Shown here one piece after another: positions 22,833-33,172 of a stretch of DNA of 64,000 nucleotides; position 1 is the stretch's first letter, and each line of letters opens with the position of its first letter. Both the position numbers and the translations under genes were made by a program. The notes beneath the pieces are model-generated. The model ran no database searches. It was not told the DNA's origin and was given only the letters and a program-made list of their open reading frames with translations. Origin of the DNA: Chromobacterium haemolyticum (lineage in GTDB: Bacteria; Pseudomonadota; Gammaproteobacteria; Burkholderiales; Chromobacteriaceae). Location of the stretch: the NCBI RefSeq assembly GCF_002081825.1, contig NZ_MUKU01000002.1:62001-126000 (forward strand). Reading direction: 5' to 3'.

Positions 22833-25523
22833 TTATTTGAGCGCTTGCTCGAATACCCGCTGCCATAGCGCGCGACACTGGCGATAGTCGTCCAGCAGCG
22901 CGCTGTCCGGGGTCACCGTCTGGCGCTCGTTGAGCCGGGCAGCGTGTTGCAGCCGGCGGTAGTGGCGGTAGGCGTTGCGCGCGGCTTCGGCGTCGGCGGC
23001 GGGGATCAGTCCGGCCTCGGCGGCGGTGGCCAGCAAAGCGATATTGCCGGCGTTGGCGGTCAGCGCCGGCAGCGCGTGGGCATGGGCCAGGATCAGGTAC
23101 TGGACCAGGAATTCGATGTCTATGATGCCGCCGCGCGCGTTTTTCGGGTCTTCGTCGCGGGCGGGGTGGCTGTCCAGCATGCGTTGGCGCATCGCCAGCA
23201 CTTCGTCGCGCAGAGTGTTGTGCTCGCGCCGGCGGGTGAGGATGGCGTGGCGTTCCTGTTCGAATTGGGCGCCGACGTCGGCGTCTCCGGCCACGTAGCG
23301 GGCGCGGGTCAGCGCCTGGTGCTCCCAGACCCAGGCTTGCTGCTCCTGGTATTGGCGGAAAGCGTTGACCGAGCTGACCAGCAGGCCGCTGGCGCCGTTG
23401 GGGCGCAGCCGCAGGTCGATGTCGTAGAGCACGCCGGCGGCGGTGGCGCTGGTCAGCCAGGTGGACATTTTGCGCGCCAGCCGCGAATAGAGTTCGGCGG
23501 CGTCCGGGTGCTCGTCGTCGTAGAGGAAGATCAGGTCCAGGTCCGAGGCGTAGCCCAGCTCTTTGCCGCCCAGCTTGCCGTAGCCGATGATGGCGAAGCG
23601 CGGCGTGTCGCAGTGGCGGCTGGGGATGTCCAGCCAGGCGTGGCGCAGCGTGGCGGCCAGCACGATGTCGGCCAGCAGTGACAGCTGGTCGGACAGCGCC
23701 TCCACCGTCCACATGCCGGCCAGGTCCTGCGCCACCAGGCGGAAGGATTGCGCGTGCTGGAAGTGGCGCAGCGCGTCCATCTTGGCTTCCACGTCGCCGT
23801 CGGCCTGACTCAGCTGCTGTTCCAGCTGTGCTTCCAGTTGCGGCCAGTCCGGCGTGGCGTAGAGCACGCGCGCGTCCAATAGCTCGTCCAGCAGTATCGG
23901 GTGGCGGGTCAGATAGCCGGAAACCCAGGCGCTGGATGAGTAGAGCGAGGCCAGCCGTTGCAGGGTCTGCGGGTATTCGGTCAGCAGCGCCAGATAGGAT
24001 GCGCGGCGGCTGATCGCCTCCATCAAGGCGATGATGCGGGTCAGCGTGGCGTCGGCGTTGTCGAAGCGGGAGGCGACCTCGATCAGCGCCGGCATCAATT
24101 GATCGAACTGTTTGCGGCCGTTCAGCGGCATCTGCTGGTAGCGCTGCCCCTGGGCCAGGCTTTGCAGCTGGCGCGCCACTTGTTCCGGCTCGGCGAAGCC
24201 CAGCTGGCGCAGCCTCTCCACCGGCAATTCCTCGGTGATGTCGCTCCAGAGTTCGGTGAGCGGATGGTCGGCGGCGCCCTCGGTGGGCAGGATGAACACT
24301 TGCTCGAAGTGGCGGGTGACTTTGCGGCGCTGCTGGTTGAGCCGGTTCATGAACTGCTCCCAGTCGGCGCAGCCCATGCTGGCGGCGATGCGGGCGCGGT
24401 TGTCCGCGGCGGCGGGCAGGGTTTGGGTTTGCTGGTCGTCCAGGTATTGCAGCCGGTGCTCCAGATTGCGCAGGAAGGCGTAGGCTTGCAGGAGTTCGTC
24501 GACGGCGGCGGGTTCCAGCAGCCGTAGTTCGCCCAGTCGGCGCAAGGTTTCGCGGGTGCCGCGCAGTTGCAGGCTGCGGTCGCGGCCGCCGCGTATCAGT
24601 TGAAAGACTTGGGCGATGAATTCGACTTCGCGGATGCCGCCGGGGCCCAGTTTGATGTTTTCGGCCATGTCGCGGCGGGCCACTTCGCGGCGGATTTGCG
24701 CGTGCAGCTCGCGCATCGCGCCGTAGGCGCTGTAGTCCAGATATTTACGGTAAACGAAGGGGCGCGCCGTGTCGGCCAGCGCCGCCGCGTCACCGCTGAG
24801 CGGCCTGGCCTTGATCCAGGCGTATCGCTCCCATTCTCGGCCCTGGCTCAGCAGGTAGTTTTCCAGCGCGGCGAAGCTCATCGCCAGCGGTCCGGAGTCG
24901 CCGTAGGGCCGCAGCCGCATGTCGACGCGGAATACCTGGCCATCGGCAGTGACGTCGTTGAGCAGGGCGATCAGCCGCTTGCCCACCTGGGTGAAGTATT
25001 CGTGGTTGCTGATGGAACGGCCGCCGCGGGAGGCGCCGTCGGTGTCGCCGCTTTCCGGGTAGATGAAAATCAGATCGATGTCGGAACTGACGTTGAGCTC
25101 GCCGCCGCCCAACTTGCCCATGCCGATGACGATCAGTTGCTGGACCTCGCCGCTGTCCTCGCCTATCGGCTCGCCGTAGTGGGCCAGGCCGGCTCGCGCG
25201 GAGACCAGCGCCCTTTCGACGGCGAAATCGGCCAGCGCGCTGACGGTGGAAACCACCTCGTCCAGATCCGCCTGGCCGTTGAGGTCGCGGCAGATCAGCC
25301 GCGCCACCACCGCCTGCCGCAACCGCCGCAGCGCCGGGGCCAGCCCTTCGGCGTCGATCAGCGCTTCCCAATCGGCGAAGGCTTCCATCTCCGCGGCGTC
25401 GAAGCGGTGACTCAGTCGGCTTTCCAACCGCGCCTGCTCGGCGGGCTGGGCGGTCAGCAAACGTTGCAGATAGTGAGAAAACTCGCGGCTGCGGGCAATG
25501 GCAGCGGCCGTGTTTGCTGGCAT
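22833..25523 (-). CDS. glnE: Bifunctional glutamine synthetase adenylyltransferase/deadenylyltransferase
   Basis: Adjusts glutamine synthetase by adding or removing AMP, under control of PII and glutamine. 896 residues with the duplicated nucleotidyltransferase layout: the N-terminal deadenylylase centre (GMGKLGGGELNVSSDIDLIF, given as two parts GMGKLGGGEL and SSDIDLIF) and the C-terminal adenylylase centre (GYGKLGGKEL and ASDLDLIFLY). Divergent from yhdP with a 48-base gap. With glnD at 8.6 kb, both covalent-control enzymes of the nitrogen cascade are in this window but in separate operons. Confidence 0.97.
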   Translation of the reverse strand: MPANTAAAIARSREFSHYLQRLLTAQPAEQARLESRLSHRFDAAEMEAFADWEALIDAEGLAPALRRLRQAVVARLICRDLNGQADLDEVVSTVSALADFAVERALVSARAGLAHYGEPIGEDSGEVQQLIVIGMGKLGGGELNVSSDIDLIFIYPESGDTDGASRGGRSISNHEYFTQVGKRLIALLNDVTADGQVFRVDMRLRPYGDSGPLAMSFAALENYLLSQGREWERYAWIKARPLSGDAAALADTARPFVYRKYLDYSAYGAMRELHAQIRREVARRDMAENIKLGPGGIREVEFIAQVFQLIRGGRDRSLQLRGTRETLRRLGELRLLEPAAVDELLQAYAFLRNLEHRLQYLDDQQTQTLPAAADNRARIAASMGCADWEQFMNRLNQQRRKVTRHFEQVFILPTEGAADHPLTELWSDITEELPVERLRQLGFAEPEQVARQLQSLAQGQRYQQMPLNGRKQFDQLMPALIEVASRFDNADATLTRIIALMEAISRRASYLALLTEYPQTLQRLASLYSSSAWVSGYLTRHPILLDELLDARVLYATPDWPQLEAQLEQQLSQADGDVEAKMDALRHFQHAQSFRLVAQDLAGMWTVEALSDQLSLLADIVLAATLRHAWLDIPSRHCDTPRFAIIGYGKLGGKELGYASDLDLIFLYDDEHPDAAELYSRLARKMSTWLTSATAAGVLYDIDLRLRPNGASGLLVSSVNAFRQYQEQQAWVWEHQALTRARYVAGDADVGAQFEQERHAILTRRREHNTLRDEVLAMRQRMLDSHPARDEDPKNARGGIIDIEFLVQYLILAHAHALPALTANAGNIALLATAAEAGLIPAADAEAARNAYRHYRRLQHAARLNERQTVTPDSALLDDYRQCRALWQRVFEQALK

Positions 25524-25571
25524 AATAGGCCTCTACGGCATGTCAATTCTTGATGGCCACATTGTAACGGT

Positions 25572-28500
25572 TTGCCGCATTTGGAAAAGCTATTCTCCGT
25601 TCTGTCCCATATTCATGTGGTCAAGGTCCTAAAACGGACCTGTACGCTGTTGGGAATGGCCGTCGCTATCGCCTTGACGCTGCTGCTGGCGGCTTTTTGC
25701 GCGTTCACTTTCTGGGTGCTGCCCAATCTGAACCAGTTTCGCCAGCCGCTGGAGCGCTATCTGAGTCAGTCGCTGGGGCGACCTGTGCAGGTGGCGGCCT
25801 TATCCGGCGAATGGCTGACCGTGGGGCCGCGTTTCGAGTTGGGCGGCGTCACCATTGCCAATCCGCAGGACGGCAAGGCGCTGACCTTGCGCCAGGTATC
25901 GCTGGAGCCGTCGTGGCGTTCGCTGCTGGCGTTGGAGCCGCGCTTGTCCAGCGTGGTGGTCAAGGGGCCGGCGGTTGAGTTGCTGCGTTCGCGCCAGGGC
26001 GTGATCTATCTCAACGGCTTCGATCTGAGTTCCGGTCCCGCCGACAGCGGCCTCGGCAATTGGCTGCTGCGCCAGCCCAGCCTGGAGATCAGCGACGCGC
26101 GGCTGAGCTGGCAGGACGAACTGCTGGGCCTGCCTCGGCTGGATCTGAGCCAGGGCCAGCTCAAGCTGAGCGCGGGCCTGTTCGGCCATGGCCTGAAGCT
26201 GTCCGGCCAGCCGGCGGCGTCCTTGGGCAAGGGCTTCGATTTGGCTGCGTCCTGGCGCGGCGACGACATCGCCGCCTGGCAGCAGTGGTCGGGCTCGATC
26301 AAAGTGGCGCTGGACGGCGCCAGGGTGGGCTCGTGGACGCGCTATTTGCAGCAACTGGGCATGCTGCGCAGCGGAGAGGGCAGCGGCACGGTGGAGATGT
26401 CCTTCTCCGACGGCGCCATCGACGCCTTGAAAGCCAGCGTCAACGTCCACGACGCCGCCTACACGCCGCCGGATTCCCACGAACTGGTGTTGCCGCGTCT
26501 GCAGGGCGAGTTGCAGCTGACGCGTCAGCTCAGCGGCAGCTATAAGGTCAAGGCCAGCCGGCTGAGCTTGGCCAGCGCCAGCGGGCTGGCTTTCGACAAC
26601 TCCAATATCGACGGCGAGTGGCGCTACGGCGAGCAGGGCTTCGGCCAACTGACGCTGGACAACGTCGACCTCGGCCATCTGACTCCCTTCATCCATGCGC
26701 TGGGCGCCGATCGCAACCCGCTGTTCGCGCGCTTTTCGCCCAGCGGCGCCTTGCGTGACCTGACCGTCAGCTGGAAGGGCGCGCTGGAAGCGCCCAAGGC
26801 CTTCAAACTCAAGTCCCGTTTTGAAAAACTGGCCTGGCAGCCGTTTGACGAGCTGCCCGGCGTGGCCGGCGTCAGCGGCGCGATCAGCTTTGATGAAAAG
26901 GGCGGCCGCTTGCAGTTGGACACCGGAAAGTCCCAGGTCAGCTATCCGTCGGTGTTCGTCGCGCCACTGGCTTTCGACAAGCTGACCGCCGATGTGGGCT
27001 GGCAGCGGCAGGGGCAGGCGGTGGCTTTGGACTTCCGTCAGGTCGCCTTCTCCAACGCCGATCTATCCGGCAGCCTGCAAGGTAGTTACCGGAATCAGGG
27101 CGGCGGCGCAGGCGTCGCGGATCTGCGCGCCAGCATCGCCGGAGTGCCGGCGGCCAGGGTGGCGGAGTATCTGCCGCACGAGGTGGGCGAGCACACTTTG
27201 CGTTGGCTGCGCCAGGCCTTGCAGGGCGGGCAGCTGCGCCAGGCCACGATGAAGCTGCGCGGCGATCTGGAACAGTTCCCTTTTGCCGGCGGCAAGGGCG
27301 GCGAGTTTCTGGTGGAGGCCGAGGTGGAGCGGGCGCGTCTCAGTTATCAGCCCGGCTGGCCTCGCATCGACGACATCGACGCCCAATTGCTGTTCCGTAA
27401 TGAGCGGATGGAAGTGAACGCGCGCCGCGCCACGACGGTGGGCGTACCGCTGAGCGGCGTCAAGGCGATGATAGACAATTTGGGCGCCGACGTGCCCATG
27501 CTGACGGTGGAGGGCCGAGCGGCCGACCGTCTGCAGCGCATGCTGGCCTTCACCACGCAAAGCCCGGTGGACGGCTGGCTGGACGGTTTCACCGGCCAGA
27601 TCGAAGCCGGCGGCGACGCCAGCTTGGATTTGAAACTGGGGATACCGCTGGCCGGCGAACAGGGTGTGACGGTGCGCGGCGACATCCGCTTCGCCGACAA
27701 CGCGCTGCGCTTCAAATCCCTGCCGATTCCGCCGCTGAGCAAGGCGCGCGGCCGGCTGACCTTTACCGAACGCGGCGTGGACAGCCCGGGCCTGCAGTTC
27801 GTCGGCTTCGGCGGTCCGTTCCAGTTGAAGGCCAACACCGGCGCCGACAAGCGCATGCGTTTCGAACTGGCGGGCCAGGCCGATTCGCGTCAGGTGCTGA
27901 AGCAGTATCTGCCGGCGCTGGCGGAGCAGGTGTCGGGCAAGTCCGGCTACCGCGCGCAGTTCGTCGTCAAGCAAGGCCTTGAGAGCCTGACGGTGGCCTC
28001 GGACCTGCAGGGCACCGCCTTCGACTTGCCGCCGCCCTTGGCCAAGGCCGCGGCGACGGCTTTACCCCTGCAACTGCAGTTGCGGCCGCAGCAGATGCGA
28101 GGCGCGCAGACCCTGCGGCTGGACTTCAGTCTGGACGGCATGCTCGGCGGTCGCTTGCGTTTGAACGAGCACGGCGACTTGCAGGCCGGCGCGCTGGGCG
28201 TGGGGCGCGCGCCGGGTGAACCGGCGGCGTCCGGCCTGACGGTGCGGGTAGCGCAGCCCAAGGTGGTGTTGGATGACTGGTTGAAATTGGCGGACGGCGC
28301 AACGCTATCCAGCGGAGCCGGCGGGCCGGGGGCCTTGTCGGCTTTGCCTGCCTTGCAGCTGGAACTGGAAACGCCGGAATTGGTATTGCCGGGCCTGAGC
28401 CTGCACAAGGTCAACGCCCGCTTGGGCAACCGCGAGTTGTCCAAGGCCTGGACCGTACAGCTGCGCTCCAACGAGATGAGCGGCGACGCCAGCTATCGGC

Positions 28501-29468
28501 CGGAAGGCAACGGCCTGCTACAGGCCAATCTCAGTCGTCTGGCCTTGAGCCTGCCGGCGGACAAGGAGAAGAAGGAGGGCGCGGCGGAGGCCAAGGCCGG
28601 GGCCGGCGGCGAAGCCTCGGTGCTGAACCGCCGGCTGCCTGAGATGAAGGTGCGCGTCGGCGAATTGGTGCTGCAGGGGCGTTCGGTGGGCCGGCTGGAG
28701 CTGGAGGCGCGTCGCGAGGGCAGCGTCTGGCAGATGGCGCCCTTGCGGTTGACGACCAACGACGGCACGCTGAAGGCCATGGTGCGTTCGGACGCGCGCG
28801 GCGCCGGCAATGTCGACGCCCGCTTTGAATTGAACGTAAGCGACGCCGGCAAGCTGCTGACGCGGCTGGGCCAGGGCGAGATTTTCCGCAACGGCCAGGG
28901 CACGCTCAACGGCCGCTTGAGTTGGCCCGGCGGCCTGGGCGATCTGGATTTGGCCAAGGTATCCGGCGAATTGGCGCTAGACTTCAAGGACGGGCGCTTC
29001 GCCAAAGTGGATCCGGGCGTGGTCAAGCTGTTGGGCGCGCTCAGCTTGCAATCGCTGCCGCGCCGCATCCGTTTGGACTTCACCGATGTGTTCAGCGATG
29101 GTTTTGCCTTCGATAGCCTGAAAGGCGAGGCGCAGGCGCGCAACGGCCTGTTCACTTCTCCCAAGGTGGAGATGAAGGGACCGGGCGCGGACGTGACGAT
29201 TTCCGGAGAGCTGGATCTGGGCAAGGAAACTCAGGCGCTGAAAGTTCATGTGATGCCGCGCTTGGCAGAAAGCGTGGCGTTGGCGGCGGGTGCGGCCTTG
29301 CTCAATCCGGTGGTGGGCATTGCCACGCTGGCGGCGCAGAAAGTGCTGCGCGATCCGGTGGGCCGCATCCTGTCGGTGGATTACGAAGTGAGCGGCTCGC
29401 TGCGAGACCCTAAAGTAGTGCGCACGGCGATCGGTCCGATACAGCAGAACAAAGGGGGGAAACCATGA
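25572..29468 (+). CDS. yhdP: YhdP family AsmA-like envelope protein
   Basis: 1298-residue AsmA-clan protein anchored by one N-terminal membrane helix (LLGMAVAIALTLLLAAFCAF, about residues 27-46), with the remainder a long periplasmic beta-groove. YhdP, TamB and YdbH carry phospholipids to the outer membrane in E. coli. Family marks include VQVAALSGEWLTVGPRFELGGV near the N-terminus and the C-terminal GPGADVTISGELDL...LNPVVG. The start is uncertain: TTG at 25572, GTG at 25617 and ATG at 25656 are all in frame; none has a strong ribosome-binding site, and the first leaves a natural pre-helix segment. First gene of yhdP-nitrilase-tldD, a widely conserved trio. Confidence 0.93.
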   Translation: MPHLEKLFSVLSHIHVVKVLKRTCTLLGMAVAIALTLLLAAFCAFTFWVLPNLNQFRQPLERYLSQSLGRPVQVAALSGEWLTVGPRFELGGVTIANPQDGKALTLRQVSLEPSWRSLLALEPRLSSVVVKGPAVELLRSRQGVIYLNGFDLSSGPADSGLGNWLLRQPSLEISDARLSWQDELLGLPRLDLSQGQLKLSAGLFGHGLKLSGQPAASLGKGFDLAASWRGDDIAAWQQWSGSIKVALDGARVGSWTRYLQQLGMLRSGEGSGTVEMSFSDGAIDALKASVNVHDAAYTPPDSHELVLPRLQGELQLTRQLSGSYKVKASRLSLASASGLAFDNSNIDGEWRYGEQGFGQLTLDNVDLGHLTPFIHALGADRNPLFARFSPSGALRDLTVSWKGALEAPKAFKLKSRFEKLAWQPFDELPGVAGVSGAISFDEKGGRLQLDTGKSQVSYPSVFVAPLAFDKLTADVGWQRQGQAVALDFRQVAFSNADLSGSLQGSYRNQGGGAGVADLRASIAGVPAARVAEYLPHEVGEHTLRWLRQALQGGQLRQATMKLRGDLEQFPFAGGKGGEFLVEAEVERARLSYQPGWPRIDDIDAQLLFRNERMEVNARRATTVGVPLSGVKAMIDNLGADVPMLTVEGRAADRLQRMLAFTTQSPVDGWLDGFTGQIEAGGDASLDLKLGIPLAGEQGVTVRGDIRFADNALRFKSLPIPPLSKARGRLTFTERGVDSPGLQFVGFGGPFQLKANTGADKRMRFELAGQADSRQVLKQYLPALAEQVSGKSGYRAQFVVKQGLESLTVASDLQGTAFDLPPPLAKAAATALPLQLQLRPQQMRGAQTLRLDFSLDGMLGGRLRLNEHGDLQAGALGVGRAPGEPAASGLTVRVAQPKVVLDDWLKLADGATLSSGAGGPGALSALPALQLELETPELVLPGLSLHKVNARLGNRELSKAWTVQLRSNEMSGDASYRPEGNGLLQANLSRLALSLPADKEKKEGAAEAKAGAGGEASVLNRRLPEMKVRVGELVLQGRSVGRLELEARREGSVWQMAPLRLTTNDGTLKAMVRSDARGAGNVDARFELNVSDAGKLLTRLGQGEIFRNGQGTLNGRLSWPGGLGDLDLAKVSGELALDFKDGRFAKVDPGVVKLLGALSLQSLPRRIRLDFTDVFSDGFAFDSLKGEAQARNGLFTSPKVEMKGPGADVTISGELDLGKETQALKVHVMPRLAESVALAAGAALLNPVVGIATLAAQKVLRDPVGRILSVDYEVSGSLRDPKVVRTAIGPIQQNKGGKP

Positions 29469-30274
29469 GGCAAAAATTTCTGGCGGCGGCGGTGCAGATG
29501 GTGTCAGGCTCTGATGTGACGGCCAATTTACAGCGCGCCGCGCATTGGGTGGCGGAAGCCGCCGGCAAAGGCGCGCGGCTGGTGGTCTTGCCCGAGTACT
29601 TTTGCCTGATGGGGCGGCAGGAAACCGACAAGGTGGCTGTATGCGAGGCCTATGGCGACGGTCCCATCCAGAGCGCGCTGGCGCGGATGGCGCAGGAGAA
29701 CAGCGTGTGGCTGGCGGCCGGTACCGTGCCCTTGCGCAGCCCGGAGCCGCAGCGGGTGCTGAACACCACCTTGCTGTTCGACCCGGACGGCGAGGTGCGC
29801 GCCCGCTACGACAAGATCCACCTGTTCGGTTTTTCCGGCCTGGGCGAGACTTATTGCGAATCCAACACCATCCGGCCGGGCGAGCAGCCGGTGAAGGCCG
29901 ACCTCGGCTTTGCCGAGATGGCTTTCGGCATCTGCTACGATCTGCGCTTTCCAGAGCTGTTCCGCCAGCTGTCGCCCTATGATCTGATGATTCTGCCGGC
30001 GGCCTTCACCGCCACCACCGGCGAAGCGCACTGGGAGCCGCTGCTGCGCGCGCGCGCTATCGAGAACCAGAGCTATGTGCTGGCCTCGGCGCAGGGCGGA
30101 GAACACGACAACGGCCGCAAGACCCACGGGCATTCGATGATCATCGATCCCTGGGGCCGCGTGCTGGCCGAAATAGACAAGGGCGAGGGCGTGATCCTCG
30201 CCGAAATAGACCCGACATTGATCCAGTCGGTGCGCACCCGCCTGCCGGCGCTGGCGCACCGCGTACTCGCGTGA
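29465..30274 (+). CDS. Carbon-nitrogen hydrolase (nitrilase superfamily), probable deaminated-glutathione amidase
   Basis: 269 residues with the nitrilase triad: Glu44 (LPEYF), Lys116 (YDKIHLF) and Cys156 ([13 protein letters not shown]). The latter motif and the [15 protein letters not shown] segment are typical of the Nit1/Nit2-like branch that hydrolyses deaminated glutathione or omega-amides, a metabolite-repair role; the substrate is inferred. The ATG overlaps the yhdP stop (ATGA), and tldD follows closely, so the three genes are co-expressed. Confidence 0.9.
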   Translation: MRQKFLAAAVQMVSGSDVTANLQRAAHWVAEAAGKGARLVVLPEYFCLMGRQETDKVAVCEAYGDGPIQSALARMAQENSVWLAAGTVPLRSPEPQRVLNTTLLFDPDGEVRARYDKIHLFGFSGLGETYCESNTIRPGEQPVKADLGFAEMAFGICYDLRFPELFRQLSPYDLMILPAAFTATTGEAHWEPLLRARAIENQSYVLASAQGGEHDNGRKTHGHSMIIDPWGRVLAEIDKGEGVILAEIDPTLIQSVRTRLPALAHRVLA

Positions 30275-30288
30275 AAGAACCCGACACT

Positions 30289-31731
30289 ATGCAAGATGCT
30301 TTCTCCGCGGCAGACAGCCTGCTGCTCAAGCCTTACGGCCTGGACGAGGCGGCTTTGGAAGCCACGCTGGCGCGCATGCGCCACCACGCCATCGACTACG
30401 CCGATCTCTATTTTCAATACACTCGCAGCGAGGCCTGGAGCCTGGAAGAGGGCATCGTCAAGTCCGGCAGCTTTAGCATTGATCAAGGCGTGGGCGTGCG
30501 CGCCGTGGCCGGAGACAAGACCGCCTTCGCCTATTCCGACGCCATCAGCCTGGAGGCGCTGAGCCGCTCCGCCGACGCGGTGCGCGCCATCGGCCAGGTG
30601 GGCGGGGACGGTTCCGCCGGCGCGCAGACCCGGCGAGCGCCCAAGCCGCTGTATCCGGCGCTGGACCCGTGCCACAGCCTGGAGGCGGCGGCCAAGGTGG
30701 CCTTGTTGGAAAAGGTGGAACGGATGGCCCGGGCGCTGGACCCGCGGGTGATTCAGGTGATGGCCGGCATGGCCAGCGAATACGATGTGGTTTACGTGGC
30801 GCGCCACGACGGCGTGCGCGCCGCCGACGTGCGGCCGCTGGTGCGGCTGTCGGTGATGGTGATCGCCGAGCAAGACGGCCGCCGCGAGCAGGGCTCCAGC
30901 GGCGGCGGCGGTCGCTTCGACCTGGCCTACTTCGACGACGAGGTGTTGGAGCGCTACGCGCGCCAGGCGGTGCATCAGGCCTTGACCAACTTGGACTCGC
31001 GTCCGGCGCCGGCCGGCCAGATGACCGTGGTGTTGGGCCCGGGCTGGCCCGGCGTGCTCTTGCACGAGGCGATAGGCCATGGCCTGGAAGGCGATTTCAA
31101 CCGCAAGGGCACTTCGGCCTTTTCCGGCAAGATCGGTCAGCGGGTGGCGGCGCCGGGCGTCACAGTGGTGGACGACGGGGTGATGGAAGAGCGCCGCGGC
31201 TCGCTGGCGATAGACGACGAGGGCAATCCCACTCAGCGCACCGTGCTGATCGAGGACGGCGTGCTCAAGGGTTATATGCAGGACGCGATGAATTCGCGCC
31301 TGATGCAGGTGGGCGCCACCGGCAACGGCCGCCGCGAGTCCTACGCCCACATCCCGATGCCGCGGATGACCAATACCTATATGCTGGCCGGCCAGCACGA
31401 TCCGCAGGAAATCATCGCCTCGGTTAAGGACGGTCTGTACGCGGTCAATTTCGGTGGCGGCCAGGTGGACATCACCAGCGGCAAGTTCGTGTTCTCCGCG
31501 TCGGAAGCCTGGCGCATCGAAAACGGCAAGCTCAGTTACCCGGTCAAGGGCGCCACCCTGATTGGCAACGGGCCGGACGTGCTCAACTACGTCAGCATGA
31601 TAGGCAATGATTTGCAGCTGGATCAGGGCGTCGGCGTCTGCGGCAAGGAGGGCCAGAGCGTGCCGGTGGGCGTGGGCCAGCCCACGCTGCGCATAGACGG
31701 CGGCCTGACCGTGGGCGGCACCGGCGGCTAA
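30289..31731 (+). CDS. tldD: Metalloprotease TldD
   Basis: Subunit of the TldD/TldE zinc protease that matures or degrades small peptides (microcin B17, CcdA in E. coli). 480 residues from the ATG at 30289, one fewer than E. coli; a GTG at 30271 overlapping the upstream stop is an alternative. The metal motif is [11 protein letters not shown] (His259, Glu260, His264). The C-terminal [17 protein letters not shown] and [19 protein letters not shown] segments are conserved. Its partner TldE (PmbA) is not in the window. Ends at a strong terminator. Confidence 0.96.
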   Translation: MQDAFSAADSLLLKPYGLDEAALEATLARMRHHAIDYADLYFQYTRSEAWSLEEGIVKSGSFSIDQGVGVRAVAGDKTAFAYSDAISLEALSRSADAVRAIGQVGGDGSAGAQTRRAPKPLYPALDPCHSLEAAAKVALLEKVERMARALDPRVIQVMAGMASEYDVVYVARHDGVRAADVRPLVRLSVMVIAEQDGRREQGSSGGGGRFDLAYFDDEVLERYARQAVHQALTNLDSRPAPAGQMTVVLGPGWPGVLLHEAIGHGLEGDFNRKGTSAFSGKIGQRVAAPGVTVVDDGVMEERRGSLAIDDEGNPTQRTVLIEDGVLKGYMQDAMNSRLMQVGATGNGRRESYAHIPMPRMTNTYMLAGQHDPQEIIASVKDGLYAVNFGGGQVDITSGKFVFSASEAWRIENGKLSYPVKGATLIGNGPDVLNYVSMIGNDLQLDQGVGVCGKEGQSVPVGVGQPTLRIDGGLTVGGTGG

Positions 31732-31757
31732 GAAGCTGCGTAAACAGGGTCTTTGAG

Positions 31758-31789
31758 AAAGGCGAAGCGCTGGAGCTTCGCCTTTTTTT
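31758..31789 (+). terminator. Terminator of yhdP-nitrilase-tldD
   Basis: Stem AAAGGCGAAGC / GCTTCGCCTTT with a short loop and a T7 tail. Confidence 0.9.
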
Positions 31790-31916
31790 ACGCCTATTTT
31801 CAAATTGAACAAGCAGATCATCCAAATTTAAAGCCAATTATCAAATCCTTTCGGCGGCGACACAATGCGCTGGTCCGGTGTCGCCGTGTTGGCGACGCCG
31901 CAATCGGGAGACGATG

Positions 31917-32441
31917 ATGAAAGCTTTGACCTTGGCGCTGGGCTTCGGCCTGGCCTTGACCGCGGCCTTCGCCGGCGCGGCGGAAAACCTGCCGCAACCG
32001 GCGCGGGTGTGGGCGGACCGTCCGGCCGGTAGCACGGCGGCGGTGAAGTTGGCCGCGCTGCGTTACGCGGCGTTCTGGAACAGCGGCGATCCGCGCTACG
32101 CCGAACTGGCCTTGGACCCCGACTTCATCGACCGCACCCTGCCCGCCGGCCGTCAGCAGGGCGTGGCCGGGCCCTTGCAGGCCTCGCGCCAGTTCCGCGC
32201 CGCGGTGCCGGATTTGAAGGTGGACGTCACCGACATGGTGCTGGCCGGCGACCGCGTCGCGCTGCGCCTGCATTTCCAGGGCCATTTCAGCGGCCGCTTC
32301 GGCGACGTGCAAGGCCAGGGCCAGCCGGTGGAATTCCAGGCCTTCGACCTGTACCGCGTCAAGAACGGCCGCATCGCCGAGAACTGGCATCTGGAAGACA
32401 ATCTGACCCTGATGCAGCAACTGGGCGTGGTGAAGCCATGA
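31917..32441 (+). CDS. Exported SnoaL-like / ester cyclase family protein
   Basis: 174 residues. Residues 1-22 are a signal peptide (MKALTLALGFGLALTAAFAG, cut near AGAAE). The mature part has the SnoaL cone-fold pattern: FWNSGDPRYAELALDPDFIDRT, an RQFRAAVPDLKVDVTDMVLAGDRVALR stretch (quoted in part), FQAFDLYRVKNGRIAENWHLED. The NGRIAENWxxxD ending is typical of the ester-cyclase branch. Tandem ATGs at 31914/31917 with GGGAG upstream. It overlaps the SDR gene by four bases (ATGA) and starts a three-gene operon. Family members are cyclases or have no known activity; function is not assigned. Confidence 0.85.
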   Translation: MKALTLALGFGLALTAAFAGAAENLPQPARVWADRPAGSTAAVKLAALRYAAFWNSGDPRYAELALDPDFIDRTLPAGRQQGVAGPLQASRQFRAAVPDLKVDVTDMVLAGDRVALRLHFQGHFSGRFGDVQGQGQPVEFQAFDLYRVKNGRIAENWHLEDNLTLMQQLGVVKP

Positions 32442-33145
32442 GCGCGGGGGGTTTTGCTTTCCACGGCCAGACCGTGGCGGTGCTGGGCGGCGGCTCCGGC
32501 ATCGGCCGGGCGGTGGCGGACGCGGCCGCGGCGGCCGGCGCGCGGGTCTATGTGCTGGGACGCAGCGCCCAATCCGAGGCGGATCGCGAAGGCATCCAGG
32601 CGGACATGACCGACAGCCGGGCATTGGCCCGGGCCTTCGCCGACATCGGCCGCATCGATCATCTGGTGCTGACCGCAGGCGCCCGGGTCGGCGCGCCGGC
32701 CTTGGCCGAGTTGAGCGAGGAGGCCTTGCGGCAGACTTTCGACGTCAAGCTGTTCGGCAGCCTGCTGGCGGTGCGCGAGGCCTTGCCCTATCTGACGGAG
32801 CGGGCGTCGGTGACCTTCACCTCCGGCCTGCTGGCGCGCAAATTCTCCAGCGGCGGCCTGCTGAAAAGCACGGTCAACGCCGCGCTGGAGGCGGCGGCCA
32901 AGAATCTGGCCAAGGAACTGGCGCCGCGCCGCGTCAACGTGGTCAGCCCCGGCGTGGTGGACACCGAGCTATGGGGCGAGGCCGGCTCGGCCGCGCGCCA
33001 GGCGACGCTGGCGCGCATCGGCCAGGGTCTGCCCGTCGGCCGCGTCGGCCAGCCGCGGGAATTGGCGCAAGCCTATCTGCTGGCGATGGCCAACGGCTTC
33101 ATCTCCGGCGCGGTGCTGGACGTGGAGGGCGGGGCCTTGTTGTAG
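32438..33145 (+). CDS. Atypical short-chain dehydrogenase/reductase lacking the canonical Tyr-Lys pair
   Basis: 235-residue Rossmann protein. The cofactor motif is GGGSGIG (17-23) and the catalytic-type Ser130 (VTFTSG) is present, but at the aligned YxxxK position the protein has Lys144 and Asn148 (KSTVNAALEA). The usual RVNVVSPGVVDTELW follows. A class of SDR proteins shares this NAALEA variant. Cytoplasmic, unlike its exported neighbours. It sits between the SnoaL-like gene (4-base overlap) and the Tat-exported deacetylase (27-base gap). NAD(P) binding is likely; ordinary SDR chemistry is uncertain. Confidence 0.88.
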   Translation: MSAGGFAFHGQTVAVLGGGSGIGRAVADAAAAAGARVYVLGRSAQSEADREGIQADMTDSRALARAFADIGRIDHLVLTAGARVGAPALAELSEEALRQTFDVKLFGSLLAVREALPYLTERASVTFTSGLLARKFSSGGLLKSTVNAALEAAAKNLAKELAPRRVNVVSPGVVDTELWGEAGSAARQATLARIGQGLPVGRVGQPRELAQAYLLAMANGFISGAVLDVEGGALL

Positions 33146-33172
33146 GCCCTGGCCCAAGAGAGAGGACTCGAG

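Noticed and set aside
30073-31821. 582-codon minus-strand frame opposite tldD
   Set aside because: No domain; tldD has its metal motif and sits in a conserved operon on the plus strand.
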